This document shows positions 52,434 through 64,000 of a stretch of 64,000 bases of DNA, one piece after another; positions within the stretch are counted from its first letter, which is position 1, and every line of letters starts with the position of its first letter. The translations under genes were made by a program, and so were the position numbers. The notes beneath the pieces are model-generated. The model made no database searches. It was not told the origin of the DNA and was given only the letters and a program-made list of their open reading frames with translations. The stretch is from Cunninghamella blakesleeana (Eukaryota; Mucoromycota; Mucoromycetes; Mucorales; Cunninghamellaceae). The stretch spans positions 2,585,501-2,649,500 of the forward strand of contig JAFCIZ010000001.1 in the NCBI GenBank assembly GCA_017871115.1, written 5' to 3'.

Positions 52434-52956
52434 TAATAAGAATATAAATGGCTATACTCATATATAAATATATATTACAACTTAAGAAAATTGTAGTTGT
52501 GGATAATAGATTGGCATTTATTGGTGGTTTAGATTTATGTTGGGGGTAATTGAATATTATCATTTATTTAATTATATTTTTAAAAATATAATACATTATC
52601 GAACTTTACTCATTTACGATTTTTATTATATTTTATATTACTATTTTTTCTTGGTAGGCGGTATGACACCCACGATCATAGTATAATCGATTATCCAGCT
52701 GAAACAATTGATTATGAAATTTTCCCCGGACAAGACTACTCCAATCCACGTGTAAAAGATTTTGCAAATGGTAATTAAATAATATTACATATATAATTAT
52801 ATAACTAGATATATATATATCACATCACTGACATTTATATATTTATATATCTTTAATTTTATTTTAGTGGTTAACTATGGTACAACTTTAGTTGATCGAA
52901 AATTAACGCCAAGAATGCCATGGCATGATATGACAATAGGAGTGGTAAGTGAATAT

Positions 52957-52990
<34 letters not shown>

Positions 52991-55187
52991 TCGAAGCATG
53001 TATACAAATCATTATATATTTTCAATTTTTTTTTACTTTCAGGTTGGACCCATTGCAAGAGATATAGCTCGCCATTTCGTTCAACGATGGAATTTTTTAA
53101 AAGCAAGTAAAGGAATGCATAGGTCATCAGTACCGTTTTTAATGCCTAAAGGTGAATATGTAGCTGCTAGAGATGAATCAAAATTCAAAGGTACATGTCG
53201 AACTCAATTATTAAGAAGTTCTTCTGAATGGTCATCTGGAATAGAAAGAGAAGTAAATCAAATATATAATTTTTATATTATTTTATTTTATTTTTTTACT
53301 CATAAAATTTGATATTGGAAAAATGATTGTGATTAATATTTACATTTATATATCTCTTAATTCTATTTTATTTATTTTTAGCACTCTATTTACAATGCCT
53401 ATATGGAATGTATTAGTAAAGCCAAGCATTTTATCTATATTGAGAATCAATTCTTTGGTAAGATATTAAAAAAAATGCAAGTAAACGATATACTAATTAT
53501 AAAAATCGTCAATATTTATATTCATATAGTTAGTTCTACCACTTCTGACAAAGTTTTACGTAATAAGATTGGTCAAGCTATCGTTGAAAGAATTAAAAAG
53601 GCACATAATAAAGGTGAAAAATTCAAGATATTTATACTATTACCGCTAATCCCAGCATTTGAAGGTGACTTGGCATCAAGTGATGCAGCTGCAGCTAGGT
53701 AAGCCATGTTAAGATATAAAGATAAAGCCAATACATATATATATATATATATTAAAAGCAGTGATGTAATTGCTATTCATTATTGATCATGATTTTTTAT
53801 TTATTTATTTTTTTTATTAATAAAATTAGGACGGTTATGCACTTTCAATATGTATCTATTTCTCGTGGCGGGAACTCAATTATTGAAAAACTTAAAGAAG
53901 CTGGAATCGAGCCTTCAGATTACATTGGATGGTATTGTTTAAGAAATTGGGCCAAGAATAAACCAGCAAAAAAGGAAGAAAGAACAACCAACATTGATAG
54001 TGGAACTGTTGTAGAACATCATGAACTAAAAATAAAAGATGAAACAAAATCACAAATTTCAACACAACATTCTATTTCTACATCTAATGCATCTTCTTCA
54101 GCTTTATCAACTAATATCCAATCAACAACCGGTGAAATCAATGATCCTTTGCGTAATCAAAATTCTAATCATGAAGAAGATGATGATCGTAAATATTACG
54201 TTAGTGAATTGATATACATACATGATAAGTTATTAATTGTTGATGATCGAATTGTTTTAACTGGATCAGGTAATTGTTTTTTAATTATTTTTTTAAAAAA
54301 AATTCAAAAAATATATCAATATATATTTATAGTTTTTAATCATAGTTTTTATTTATCATTGTATTTTAATTTTACTTTTTTAATTATAAATAGCTAATAT
54401 TAATGATCGTTCTCAGCTTGGAAATAGAGATTCTGAAATTGCAATGCTAATTGAAGATACTGATATGGTATCGTCTTATATGGATGGAAAAGAGGTAATA
54501 ATAATAATAATAATAATAGTAGTAGTAGTAGTAGTAAAATGTACTAATAATATTATTATACAATGATAATTAAACATAATTATATTTAATATTTTTGTTT
54601 ATATAACATAGTATAAGGCATCCAAATTTGCACTGACTTTAAGGTTACAATTAATGAAAGAACACTTGGGGTTACTTGATTTTGACGACTGGGATAGGTT
54701 ATTGGAGAAAGATAATTCAGTAACAAATCCAAATACGAATGCAACACCAAAACATGGTAGAAAAAAGACAATTACGGAAGCTGAAATTAAAAAATATGAA
54801 CAAACATCACCAGATCAAGTATTAGATAGTAATGGAGCATCAAAGAACCAACTCTCAAAGGATAAACTTGCTCTGGATCCACTCTCAGATCACTTTTGTA
54901 ATAAGATATGGCGACAAACTGCAAAAACTAATACATTAGTTTATCGAGATTTATTTAGATGTGTTCCAGATGATACAGTACATACCTTTGACCAACACAA
55001 GAAATTTTTACCTGATGTACCTCATGGTCATATTGCAGATCCTACTTTATCAGAGCAAGATATAGTGAAAAAATTATCTAACGTACGTGGACATCTTGTA
55101 GAATTTCCAATGGATTACTTGAAAGATGAAAATATGCTTGGCTCTTATCTACGTGAAACTGTTACACCAATGATCATTTTTACTTAA
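49406..55187 (+). CDS. PLD1: Phospholipase D, PX-PH-HKD type (PLD1/Spo14)
   Basis: Sixteen exons join to 1362 aa: 49406-50455, 50558-50584, 50738-51306, 51414-51712, 51818-51900, 52008-52185, 52297-52358, 52487-52545, 52658-52770, 52868-52944, 53043-53252, 53382-53457, 53530-53698, 53830-54269, 54394-54494 and 54612-55187. After a disordered N-terminus comes a PX-like domain from about residue 360 ([20 protein letters not shown]) with an Asn-rich insert, then a PH domain ([20 protein letters not shown]). The first HKD is [20 protein letters not shown] (H755, K757, D762) and the second is [20 protein letters not shown] (H1122, K1124, D1129). Both also have the [10 protein letters not shown] and IYIENQFF motifs. 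It hydrolyses phosphatidylcholine to phosphatidic acid at membranes. Exon 2 has only nine codons. An intron splits HKD1 between Glu and Lys. A roughly 70-aa disordered linker precedes HKD2. Confidence 0.95.
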
Positions 55188-55850
55188 TATCTATTTACAT
55201 TATTATCATTATTATTATTATTATTATTATGCATTTCATTATTATTTTATACACGTTAAAAAAAGTATATACTTATTCATTTTTTTTATTCCATTTAATA
55301 TTTTATTTACACGTAAACATTTATATCACAATAGCACTTTTTTTAAATTATTTTTATTTTTATTATTATTTGTTTTCCATAGTTTTCATATTTATAATTA
55401 TTTAAATATTTAAATATAAATAAACTGTGTATTTACACATAGTAATAAAAAAAGTTTTTTTATAATAAAATGTGATGGGAAAAAGATAGATAAATAATAA
55501 TTTCTATTGGACAAAAAATCGAGACGATCATGTTTACTTCAAATTTACTATAACCACTTCATTACTATTATTATTATTTATTAATAGAATAAAAATAAAA
55601 CTCTTGGTATTATTAATTACAAGTATTTGTTATTTTACCAAGTAGTATGGCAAAAGAGCAAGAAGTAAATACGTGTGTAGTAAATGAAACATTTCTTTGA
55701 AAATAATACTAGCGTTTTCCTTTTTTGGATAAACTAAATTCAAGCATTTGGTGGCAAAAAAAAATTAAAAGCCAAGCAATTCTAATTTTTTTCCTTTTTT
55801 CTCTCTCTTTCACTTTCCCTTTTTTTCACATACTTTTTATTTTATTTATA
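55188..55850. other. Intergenic region upstream of the NBR1-like gene
   Basis: AT-rich 3' flank of PLD, with ATT runs near 55205-55230. A CT-rich patch at about 55786-55832 lies just before the NBR1-like start codon. No gene recognised. Confidence 0.5.
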
Positions 55851-56855
55851 ATGAATGATATTAAATATACTAAAGCTAAACTATCAGATTCTCTTGAATA
55901 CCGTATAGTACCTCTTCCATACAATGATGCATGCAAACATGCAAATAGAGCAGACTATAGTTATAGCTTTTATGGACATGATAACAAGTTTAAAGACAGT
56001 AAACAGTTAGTTGATGCTCGCATTAATGCTTTTGAAAATCAATTCAAAGAGTTTCAAAATACAGTAAGGTTTATATTGATATTTTACAAATAAATACTAT
56101 ACTTTTGAATGATGTCATTAATTCATGCTCATTCATATTCTCTCTTTTTTTTTTCTTTCTTTTGTCAACTATAGTTAGTAGAAACTTTTGATTTGGAAAA
56201 TAAAAGTTATACTATTACTTTTAAAGATGAGGATGGCGATACTATTGCCATGAAAACTTACAATGAATACTACCAATTTATTTCAGTACCAAACTTAAAA
56301 ATAATTATCACTATAAACAAACAAGCGATAAATGAAGATGCCACATCTGAATTAGTACAAGAAAACTTAAAATCTATTTCTTCTACTTCGGCCTCCACTA
56401 AAGATAATACCAATTCACAACAAAGAAATGCCACAGAAGCTCTCAAGCCTGTGGTTAACTGTGTTAGTACTTTTTTGGATAATTTTGGTAAAGAGCTTAA
56501 TCAATTCCAAGGAGTAAACAAACAATCACCTCAAAACCAAGTACGCCAAGCTTCTGATTTTACTCTGGAAACTCTCAATAATATTTTACGTACCGCTTCA
56601 AATACTGCTGCGCACGTCCACGAAACCTTCACACCTTTATTAAATAATAACCAATCCATGTATCCTAATCCTCAACCTTCTAATAATAATAGTAATAATA
56701 ATGATATATCATCAGTATCACGTAATAATAATAGCTCATCATCAACAAAACAAGATCAAGAGAAAACTATTAATCTTAAAAATACAAATGTAGTTCATGA
56801 TAATGTTGTTTGTGATCATTGCGGCGGTACTATTGTCGGAATTCGGTACAAGGTA

Positions 56856-56890
<35 letters not shown>

Positions 56891-58527
56891 AGCTAATATG
56901 CAAAGTATATTTATAAAATAAAGTTGTTAATTTATATACATATCTTTTTTTTCTTTTTTCATTCTATATTAATACAGTGTGGTCATTGCCTCGATTATGA
57001 TTTATGTGAAGTGTGTGAACCACTTTTACTTCATGATCATCAGCATGTCTTTTTAAAAATTCGAAGACCTCTTGCAAAAACACACAACATCGCTTCTGTC
57101 TTGTTACCTACTTTTGATTATGCTTTTAAATCCACAGAATCAACTACACATGAAAAACCTGAAGCCATTCCTGGAACCGATCTGTCTTCTTCTACAAGTT
57201 TCACAACAGCAACCAACATTAATAATAACATACCTCCCCCTATATCATCGCCATCCCCTTTCAATGAATTAAATAACGCTCATAATAATAGCGTTAGCGG
57301 TCTCTCTGCAACTTTTATGGAAGATATAAATATTCCTGATGGTACTGAAGTTCAACCTTTACAGCGATTTCTTAAATTATGGAAAGTAAAAAACAATGGT
57401 ATTTTACGATGGCCTCATGGGTGTACTTTAATTTATAACGGTGGTAGTATCACACGTCCTTTTTCTTCTGATTATGTTAAAGAATGTATTGTTCCATCCA
57501 TCTCACCGGGTGAAGAAGCAAACATTGCTATTGAACTTTGTGCTCCTGAAGCTATTGGTCAACATGTAGGGTATTTCCGTCTTTCTATTCCTAGTGGCGA
57601 CCTTTTTGGTGATAATTTATGGTGTGCTGTAAATGTAGTCAATAATCCTGAAGCTACTCCTTATAAATTACAACAACAGCAACATCGACAAGTTACTCCA
57701 CAATTAAAATCGCTTACCACAGCAAATGATACTGCTGATAATGCTACTACTACAAATGTTTCGTTAGACACAGAATCTTTGCCATCTGCTACCATGATTT
57801 ATCCTACTATACCTACATCTATGTCCTCACACCGTCATTCCATCAACAAGAGTTCTATAGCTAGCTCTCATTCTCCCTTAAGAACACCTTCTATATCTAC
57901 TATTAGAACTCAGGAAAATCTTCATTCTGTAAATAATGATTATGAAAATGATGATAATGATCGTCATACTGATTATAGTATCTCTAATCAGGATCATTTG
58001 GTTCCTATTCAACCTCTTAATGAACAACAACACATTAATGAAGAAATAACACCTTCATCTTCAGAAAATCCTTTTAATGATTTCAATAATGTATCAACCA
58101 TTCATACTTCCGGTCAATCACCACCAACAAACGATTATATCTTTGTTCAACATGATCAAGAAGACCAAACATCATCTACTTCTGTAACTCCTAATAATAC
58201 ATCTTATATCAGTAATGATTCTTCTGCTACTGGAAGTCTTTATTCTTCTTTTTTAAACAGAGCCTATAGTCAAAGAGCCCAAGATACTGATAAACGTCGT
58301 TATGCTACTAAACTTGCTCAATTACATGAAATGGTAAATTTATAAATTTATATGTATTTTCAAAAAACTCATATTAAATATGTATATGTATATATTAAAA
58401 TCTATTATTATTTTTATATTAGGGAATAACTTATTGTGATGATTTAGCTATGAACTTATTGGTGCTTCATAAAGGTGATATGGATGTAGTGATCCCAGCA
58501 ATTTTGGAAAGAGGTTATCCTCAATAA
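55851..58527 (+). CDS. NBR1: NBR1-like selective autophagy receptor
   Basis: Exons 55851-56063, 56175-56852, 56978-58333 and 58423-58527 join to 783 aa. Order of domains: a PB1-like domain (about 70-120) with the acidic OPCA-type stretch ITFKDEDGDTIAMKTYNEY, and a ZZ zinc finger at about 284-325 (VCDHCGGTIVGIRYK, CGHCLDYDLCEVCE, HDHQHVF), interrupted by an intron. Next is an NBR1-type FW (four-Trp) domain at about 408-522 (FLKLWKVKNNGILRWPHGCT, SPGEEANIAIELCAPEAIG, SGDLFGDNLWCAVNVV). A C-terminal UBA-like segment follows at about 745-783 (QLHEMGITYCDDLAMNLLVL, AILERGYPQ). NBR1 proteins bind ubiquitinated or other cargo and link it to Atg8. NDYIFVQHD, with Tyr684, fits the Atg8-interacting core [WFY]xx[LIV] next to acidic residues. 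Long Ser/Asn-rich linkers separate the domains. Confidence 0.92.
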
Positions 58528-60301
58528 ATCTTTTTTTCAGTATATAAATAGTGGTACATATTTTTTATATTATATATATTTTTAATTATTTTTTTACTCT
58601 TTTTATTTCTTTTATTTTATTTTTATATTTAAATAAAGCATATCAGTATATTTTTTAATAATGTATCAGTAGAAGTGCTTATTTTAAATATATATAATCA
58701 TATTCAAAATAAATTTATAATTAAATAATAAAATGAAATAATAAATTTAATACAACAGCAACAAAATAAAATAAAATAGAAAAAGAGTAAATAAGCATAT
58801 GAAACTGAAAGTACCTCCAGTAAAATTCGGAATACAAGTATAAAAAAGAATATTTTATAATTCCAATACAAGTGTTATTCATTTTTCATATAGTTATTTT
58901 TTCCATGAAAATACAATCACTTTACTTTAAAGCAAAAATAAATATAAAAAAATAGCCAAGAAAAATAAATGAATAAAAAACCAATTTATTGGTTTTACTA
59001 CACATTTGCTATAGTAAACCTGGTATACTACAAAAAATTCATTGTGCAATGGTTATTTTCTATTTTACATTCTTAATTGTTATATTCTAGGTACCGTTTT
59101 AAATTTGTATTTTTATTCACTTTACATCACCTTACTAGTAGTATTTTAAGTATAATAATAAAATTATTATAAGATAGAGAAAAACGTCAACTAAATCAAA
59201 AAAAACTGGCAGTACTGTAATTTTTTTTCAAGCTGGCAATTTTTTTTTTAATTCATGTTTCCTTTATAGTTTTTTCTCTTTATTATTCAAAATGAAAAAA
59301 ATAAAATAAAATTAAAGTGATATTTTTTATATTATTATTCATTACGATACTCTTATTCAAAATTATGTTTTTTTTGGTTTATTTTTGGTGAATCCTTTTT
59401 CCTATTCAAGATAACTGGTTTCTTTTTATTCAAAATGGCTTGGCTTTTTTACTCTAATGTTTATAAACATTTGATTACTTGATAAAAGGGTACTGTATCC
59501 GGTGTTTATATCATTTTCCTAGTGGTTTAACGTGGCATGATGGATTTTAGCAATACTATAATTTTTGTTATACAAAGATAGTTTATATTATTATTATTAT
59601 TATTTTTCTTTTCTATTTTCTTACTACAGTTATTATTTTACCTATGTAGTCTATTTAATGAGGCAAAATAGAGAAATAAAAAAAGAGGCGTTTTATTAGT
59701 GGAGTTGATTACAATATCGAGTTTTCTTCTCAATATTGAATCAAAACTTTTTAGTAGGGTTTTCATCTTATTTTCTTTGTATAGGATTTTAACCTGTAAA
59801 TTAAAAAAATATTTAGTTTAAAGTAATATATATCTACGCGTTGCTTTTTTTAGTGAATAACATTATAAATTGATTATATAAATTCTACTTTTTTAAAACA
59901 AGTATATACATATAACAACAGTGTCCATTTTTTGTTAATATCATAACCATAAACAAGTAAACAGCTTATGCAGTTTATTATATTTTTTGATTTATTTAAG
60001 CACTTCACTGATAATATACAGCGTTCTATCTGAATACAAAACAAATGGCAACATATTCTATGACTAATTTTAGTACGTATATATTATAAAATTTAAATAA
60101 TTTATAATGTTCACAAGAAAGGAAATAAACCAACCTTTATTTTTTTTTACCCAATTTTAATACTACATAAAGATCCCGTTTGTAAAAAATATATATTTAT
60201 TTGATTTAATATTTGTTCATTTATCTTTTAAAAATTGAACAAAAAGCAAAATAAATTAAAACAAGTTAAATATTTATTTTTATTTTGTTTATTCTTTTCA
60301 T
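58528..60301. other. Intergenic region, 1.8 kb
   Basis: Convergent 3' flanks of the NBR1-like gene and N-myristoyltransferase. From about 58990 to 59800 the sequence is less repetitive than other spacers but has no open frame of note. No terminal inverted repeats or transposase fragments recognised. Confidence 0.45.
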
Positions 60302-62367
60302 CTAAAGCATGACTAAACCAATTTTATTTTCAGAGACATCAGGGCAACGCCAATTATAAAGATAGTAATTTAAGAAACCATCACCAGCACCGAATTTTTG
60401 ATGTTGTAATACCATTTCGTTATCCATTAATCTTAATGCATTCATCACATCAAATCCATAATGTTTTGCCATAATCAACCCATCACCTACTAATTCATTT
60501 AATCTTTTTCCTACTTCTGCATTATTTCCTCCTTTTTCTTTTAATCCTAAATCTGTGGCATAGTAAAACAAATAGGCAGCATTTAGAGTGGAGTGCTTTT
60601 CGTTACCAATTACAGTGCTGGGTAAAGAATAAAAGGAGATCACATCAGTAATTTTCTTTGTGGTGGGATCCTATAATTATATATATATATATATGAATTA
60701 ATCCAGCATAAGTCAAATTTAGCATTTTTTATTACTATTAATTTATTAATATGTATGTATGTATATAGTTATTTTACCTCAACTACGAAACCCCAAACAA
60801 CATCTTTATGAGGAAGGATCCAATGTTCAACATCTTCGTCTGTTTCAAAAGTAAGAGCAAAGTCATATCGATTTAAATATTTATTGAGTAATTCACGGAC
60901 TTGGGGTACATCCTTTTTTTCCATAGTACGAAATCCAGGAATAAGAGTCTTTTCAGGTACTTTAAAATTTTTAATCATACGAGACAAAGTTGATTTAGCA
61001 GGAATTCTTGAAAATCCACATTCAACTAATTTCTTAGGATTTAATGATCGATGGAAGTATCTAATAATATGAATTGATGATAATGATAAATAGGTAAATA
61101 AATCAATATTTGCTTGTATATATCCGAAAAAAAAATACTTCCTTTTCATATAACAGAAAAATAATAAAAATTATATTACTTACTGGCAAGTTGATACAGG
61201 CTTTGGTAAAATAGCACCAGCAGTATATACAGCTTGGAAAATACCTTGTAAATGACTACGACGAGTAATTTCACGAATCATAACAGGGGCCAATCTTTTA
61301 GAACGAAGTTTTTTGTGTACATTTAAAAAGTTGATTTCAGTCATTAAAGTTACCCTAATGATTAATTAAAAAAAAAAATGGAAATGGAAATAGAAATAAA
61401 AATAAAAAACAGATGATCATAAATATATATTTTAAATAAAGCCCTCACACTGCTATATACTACTTACTTATCAAAAGTTCTTAATTGTACGGGAATTGCA
61501 CTAATAAACGCTACCAATTTCTTATTTGCGGCAACACGAACACCAACTAACCAATCCTTTCTCCATCCAGGAGGTTGAAGGGCCCTAGATTACAAAAAGG
61601 TGTATTTAATAATTAAACTCATCCACTTTAATTTTCCTTTCTTGTTCACAATTCATTATTTAATTTATATATTTATTTATTTACCATTTTAAAAATTCAA
61701 CAGAGTAGTCGAAACGGAACTGAGCATCATCATCTTCAATATAGTTAAGCGTCAATAACTCATATAATTCTTTAGCCTATATATTTTTATTTATAAATTT
61801 ACAAAAATACAAAAAAATTAGTTGTCATTACTATTATTATTATTACACACTTTTTTTTTCTTTTTTTTAAAAAAAAACAGTATCCTAATAAAAAGTAAAA
61901 AAAAAAAACGTTTACCTCTTTTTCATTTCTCATATCAAGTTCACACCATTCAAATTCTTTAGGTAAAGGAGTAGGAGTTTTACTGACTTGATCCACAGGA
62001 AGAGAGGGTTCAATAGGGCCAATGTCTTTAATTTCTTCGTCTAAAATAGAATATGAAAAATAAAATGGTAAAAAAGAATAAAAAATCTATTTAATAAAAA
62101 CTAATATATTTATAATTATACTTTATTTATTTTATTTTTATTCTTACCATGTTTAGGTACAGGTTGAGTACTCCAAAATTTATGGTCAGCCATATCTTTT
62201 TTTTGTTTTGTAGAGGATTCTTGTAACATCATATTTTGCATCATAGCTTCTAATTGAGCACGTAAAACAGCAGCATCTTTATTATTTTTTTTTCCTGATA
62301 ATTGCTTGGCTAATTCCATTAATTTATCTTCATTTGGAAGTTTATCTTTCTTTTTATCGTTGGGCAT
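60302..62367 (-). CDS. NMT1: Glycylpeptide N-tetradecanoyltransferase (N-myristoyltransferase)
   Basis: Complement exons 62148-62367, 61916-62040, 61685-61776, 61468-61584, 61184-61354, 60778-61060 and 60302-60670 join to 458 aa. After a basic N-terminus and coiled-coil-like segment come the NMT landmarks: [116 protein letters not shown] and the C-terminus [20 protein letters not shown]. The chain ends in Met-Leu, whose terminal carboxylate is the catalytic base in this family. It transfers myristate from myristoyl-CoA to the N-terminal Gly of nascent proteins and is essential in fungi. Complete and apparently functional. Confidence 0.96.
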
Positions 62368-63957
62368 TATAAAAAGTGTTTACTTTAAAATATGGGATGA
62401 AAGGGGAAAAAAAAAAAAAACGTAAAGAAAAAAAAATATAACGTGTCAGCCTTTTTTTAAAAAAAAGAGACGCAAATTAAAATGCCGTCGCCATTGCCAT
62501 TGCTAGTTTATGGTACCTTTTTAAAAACCGCCCTTAATTTTTTTTTTGCTTTTTACTAAAAACGTTCATAATAAACTTATTACAGTAATAATAATGATAA
62601 AATGTATCTTATATTCACTAAATAAATCAATTACGGTTCTAAAAATTAAGGAACTATGTTCAATCAAATAGTTTTCAAATAGTAATCATAAAATTCATAG
62701 TAATCAAGTAATCATAGATAAATAATAGATTCCTGTAAATAGGTATATTAAAATTTGATAAATTTTTTTAAATGCAAAGAAAGCGCGATATTAAAGCTTA
62801 CTATTAAACGTATATATATATATATATATACTAATTATTTATAAACTTAAAAAAAACTAGAAATAGGCTAGTATAAAAAAAATGTGAGAAAGAACTACGT
62901 GTTGTTATTTTATTAGATTGGATGATTATTTATTTATACTTTAAATAGAATAAAACCATTTTTAATCAAAAACTTCTTTTTTTTACTCTAAAAAAAATAG
63001 TATTTTCTCACTATTTTATTTATTCATATTAATACATGAACCAGTTTTTGGATAACTAAATGGCTCCGTTAAATAGCCTTAATATAAATATCTCTCTATC
63101 TCCACCAATGGGCAATAATTAGAAAATTTCAATCTCTCAAACACTAAGGCGGTACTGTATTATTATAATTTCTTATGAAATATATAAGCTATACAAACAA
63201 AATAAATGATGATGATAAGTAAATAAATAAATTAAATGATTGAATAAACTCATGACTTCTTACCAACAACATACACGAATTTGCTTTTATTATTTTCTTC
63301 AATTATTACATAAAACAATATACCATCTCAATCGCGAAACACATTACAATACTATACTTTGATGAGAAAAAAAAGAAAAGTTTTGTGTGTCGAGTGAAAA
63401 TGATGAAATATAATAACTCAAAATTAAACTAAACTACAGACAACTATGGATAGAAAAGGTAAATCATGTGTTTATTATTATTGTTATTTTGCTCTACTTT
63501 GTATTTAATTAAAAAGTAACCAATACATATATGTAATGTTTGTTGTAGACTTAACTAAATACAAAAATGGATATATTCTTTTTATGGAATAAACCTTTTA
63601 TTCTTTTTTTATCTAGTTTAAAAAGAAAGGTAATAATAGAAAAAGTAAAATAGAAATAAATAAATAAATAAATTAAGAAACAAATGTATTTTTATTGTAT
63701 GTAGAGATACATTAATATGGTGGAGGAGGGGGATTTTTATTGTAGTACTAAGTTTATGCACCATCAGATGATTTCAAAACTAGATATTCCTATAAACTTT
63801 ATCTTTCTTTAGTTTTTTGTCCTCCCGCTACCATTATCAAAATAAAGGACGCTCATCTGAATTAAAAGATCTGCAAAAGATTGGTACCAAATTGTAGAAA
63901 ATAAAATAAAATAAAAAAAAAAGGATTAGGGGAATTCGTCTACCTAAAAAAGGAACA
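62368..63957. other. Intergenic region, 1.6 kb
   Basis: 5' flank of NMT (purine-rich plus strand at about 62398-62440, i.e. a CT patch on the NMT sense strand) and 5' flank of the right-edge gene. A minimal ATG at 63446 followed by a possible splice at 63458 gives only an 18-codon product and is not annotated. Confidence 0.45.
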
Positions 63958-64000
63958 ATGGGTCATGTTCATTCGGATCGGGATAAAGGTAATGTATTAA
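63958..64000 (+). CDS. First exon of an unknown gene (MGHVHSDRDK...), cut by right edge
   Basis: ATG at 63958 opens MGHVHSDRDK and is followed by a plausible donor (AAAG|GTAATG at 63989), giving a 31-nt coding exon, a size common for first exons in this window (NAA10, ASL, IPO13). Met-Gly with Ser at position 6 fits the N-myristoylation consensus. Only the beginning is visible, so the gene cannot be identified and the start is uncertain. Confidence 0.35.
   Translation, partial: MGHVHSDRDKGNVL

Noticed and set aside
59212..63159. GTACTGTA word recurring at 59212, 59490 and 63152 in spacers flanking NMT, considered as transposon ends
   Set aside because: Flanking bases do not match beyond the 8-mer, no inverted repeats, target duplications or transposase remnants were seen. 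An 8-mer can recur by chance.
63446..63600. Two-exon micro-ORF beginning MDRK
   Set aside because: Product would be 18 residues. Splice signals of this quality arise often by chance in such AT-rich sequence.

Overview
The window is nuclear DNA from a strongly AT-rich, intron-rich fungus, most likely an early-diverging lineage (Mucoromycota, probably Mucorales). The reasons are short AT-only spliceosomal introns with GTAAGT-like donors and TAG/CAG acceptors, Asn-, Ser- and Gln-rich low-complexity tracts in otherwise conserved proteins, an intron-containing SSA-type HSP70 ending in EEVD, a fungal AzgA purine permease, and a complete PB1-ZZ-FW-UBA NBR1 receptor. The species cannot be named from the sequence alone. 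I found no tRNA, rRNA, CRISPR array or intact transposon. Exon models were built by hand: every full-length model keeps its frame through all junctions and the coding length is divisible by three.

Layout, left to right. 1-762 (-): 5' part of an Fhl1-like FHA/forkhead factor, running off the left edge. 1329-8968 (+): giant protein with many MSP/ASH-like (Hydin-type) beta-sandwich repeats. 9816-12149 (-): secreted, membrane-anchored Kelch protein with an 11-nt microexon. 13555-13806 (-): small unknown ORF. 14034-15925 (+): EAF (ELL-associated factor). 16270-18854 (-): unusual SANT/Myb + HNH-nuclease-like protein. 19147-21167 (+): RPAP2/Rtr1. 21596-22927 (-): casein kinase 2 beta. 23407-24757 (+): FYRN/FYRC (TBRG1-like) protein. 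25452-27909 (+): HSP70. 28737-31005 (-): AzgA-type purine transporter. 32331-32959 (+): ENY2/Sus1. 33571-34556 (-): NAA10/Ard1. 35047-40083 (+): importin-13. 40372-42536 (+): unknown Ser/Asn-rich protein with a 14-3-3 site. 43243-45242 (-): argininosuccinate lyase. 45497-47174 (-): alpha-methylacyl-CoA racemase. 47408-48606 (+): ArfGAP with NPF motifs. 49406-55187 (+): phospholipase D (PX-PH-HKD). 55851-58527 (+): NBR1-like autophagy receptor. 60302-62367 (-): N-myristoyltransferase. 63958-end (+): first exon of an unknown gene beginning MGHVHS.

The genes are mostly housekeeping and do not form a pathway cluster. Several neighbours are divergent with 230-570 bp between start codons and probably share promoters (Fhl1/MSP, small ORF/EAF, SANT-HNH/RPAP2, CK2-beta/FYR, NAA10/IPO13, AMACR/ArfGAP). 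Sense-strand CT-rich patches just upstream of many start codons look like a promoter signature. Transcription-related genes are frequent (Fhl1, EAF, RPAP2, FYR protein, ENY2), but this may be chance.

The most unusual item is the 16270-18854 gene, whose exons join in frame to give two SANT/Myb repeats, a CxxC...DH...CxxCN HNH fold, and an unrecognised C-terminal module. Next are the Hydin-like ASH-repeat giant and splicing oddities: two GC-AG introns, an 11-nt microexon, and a microsatellite filling most of one intron.
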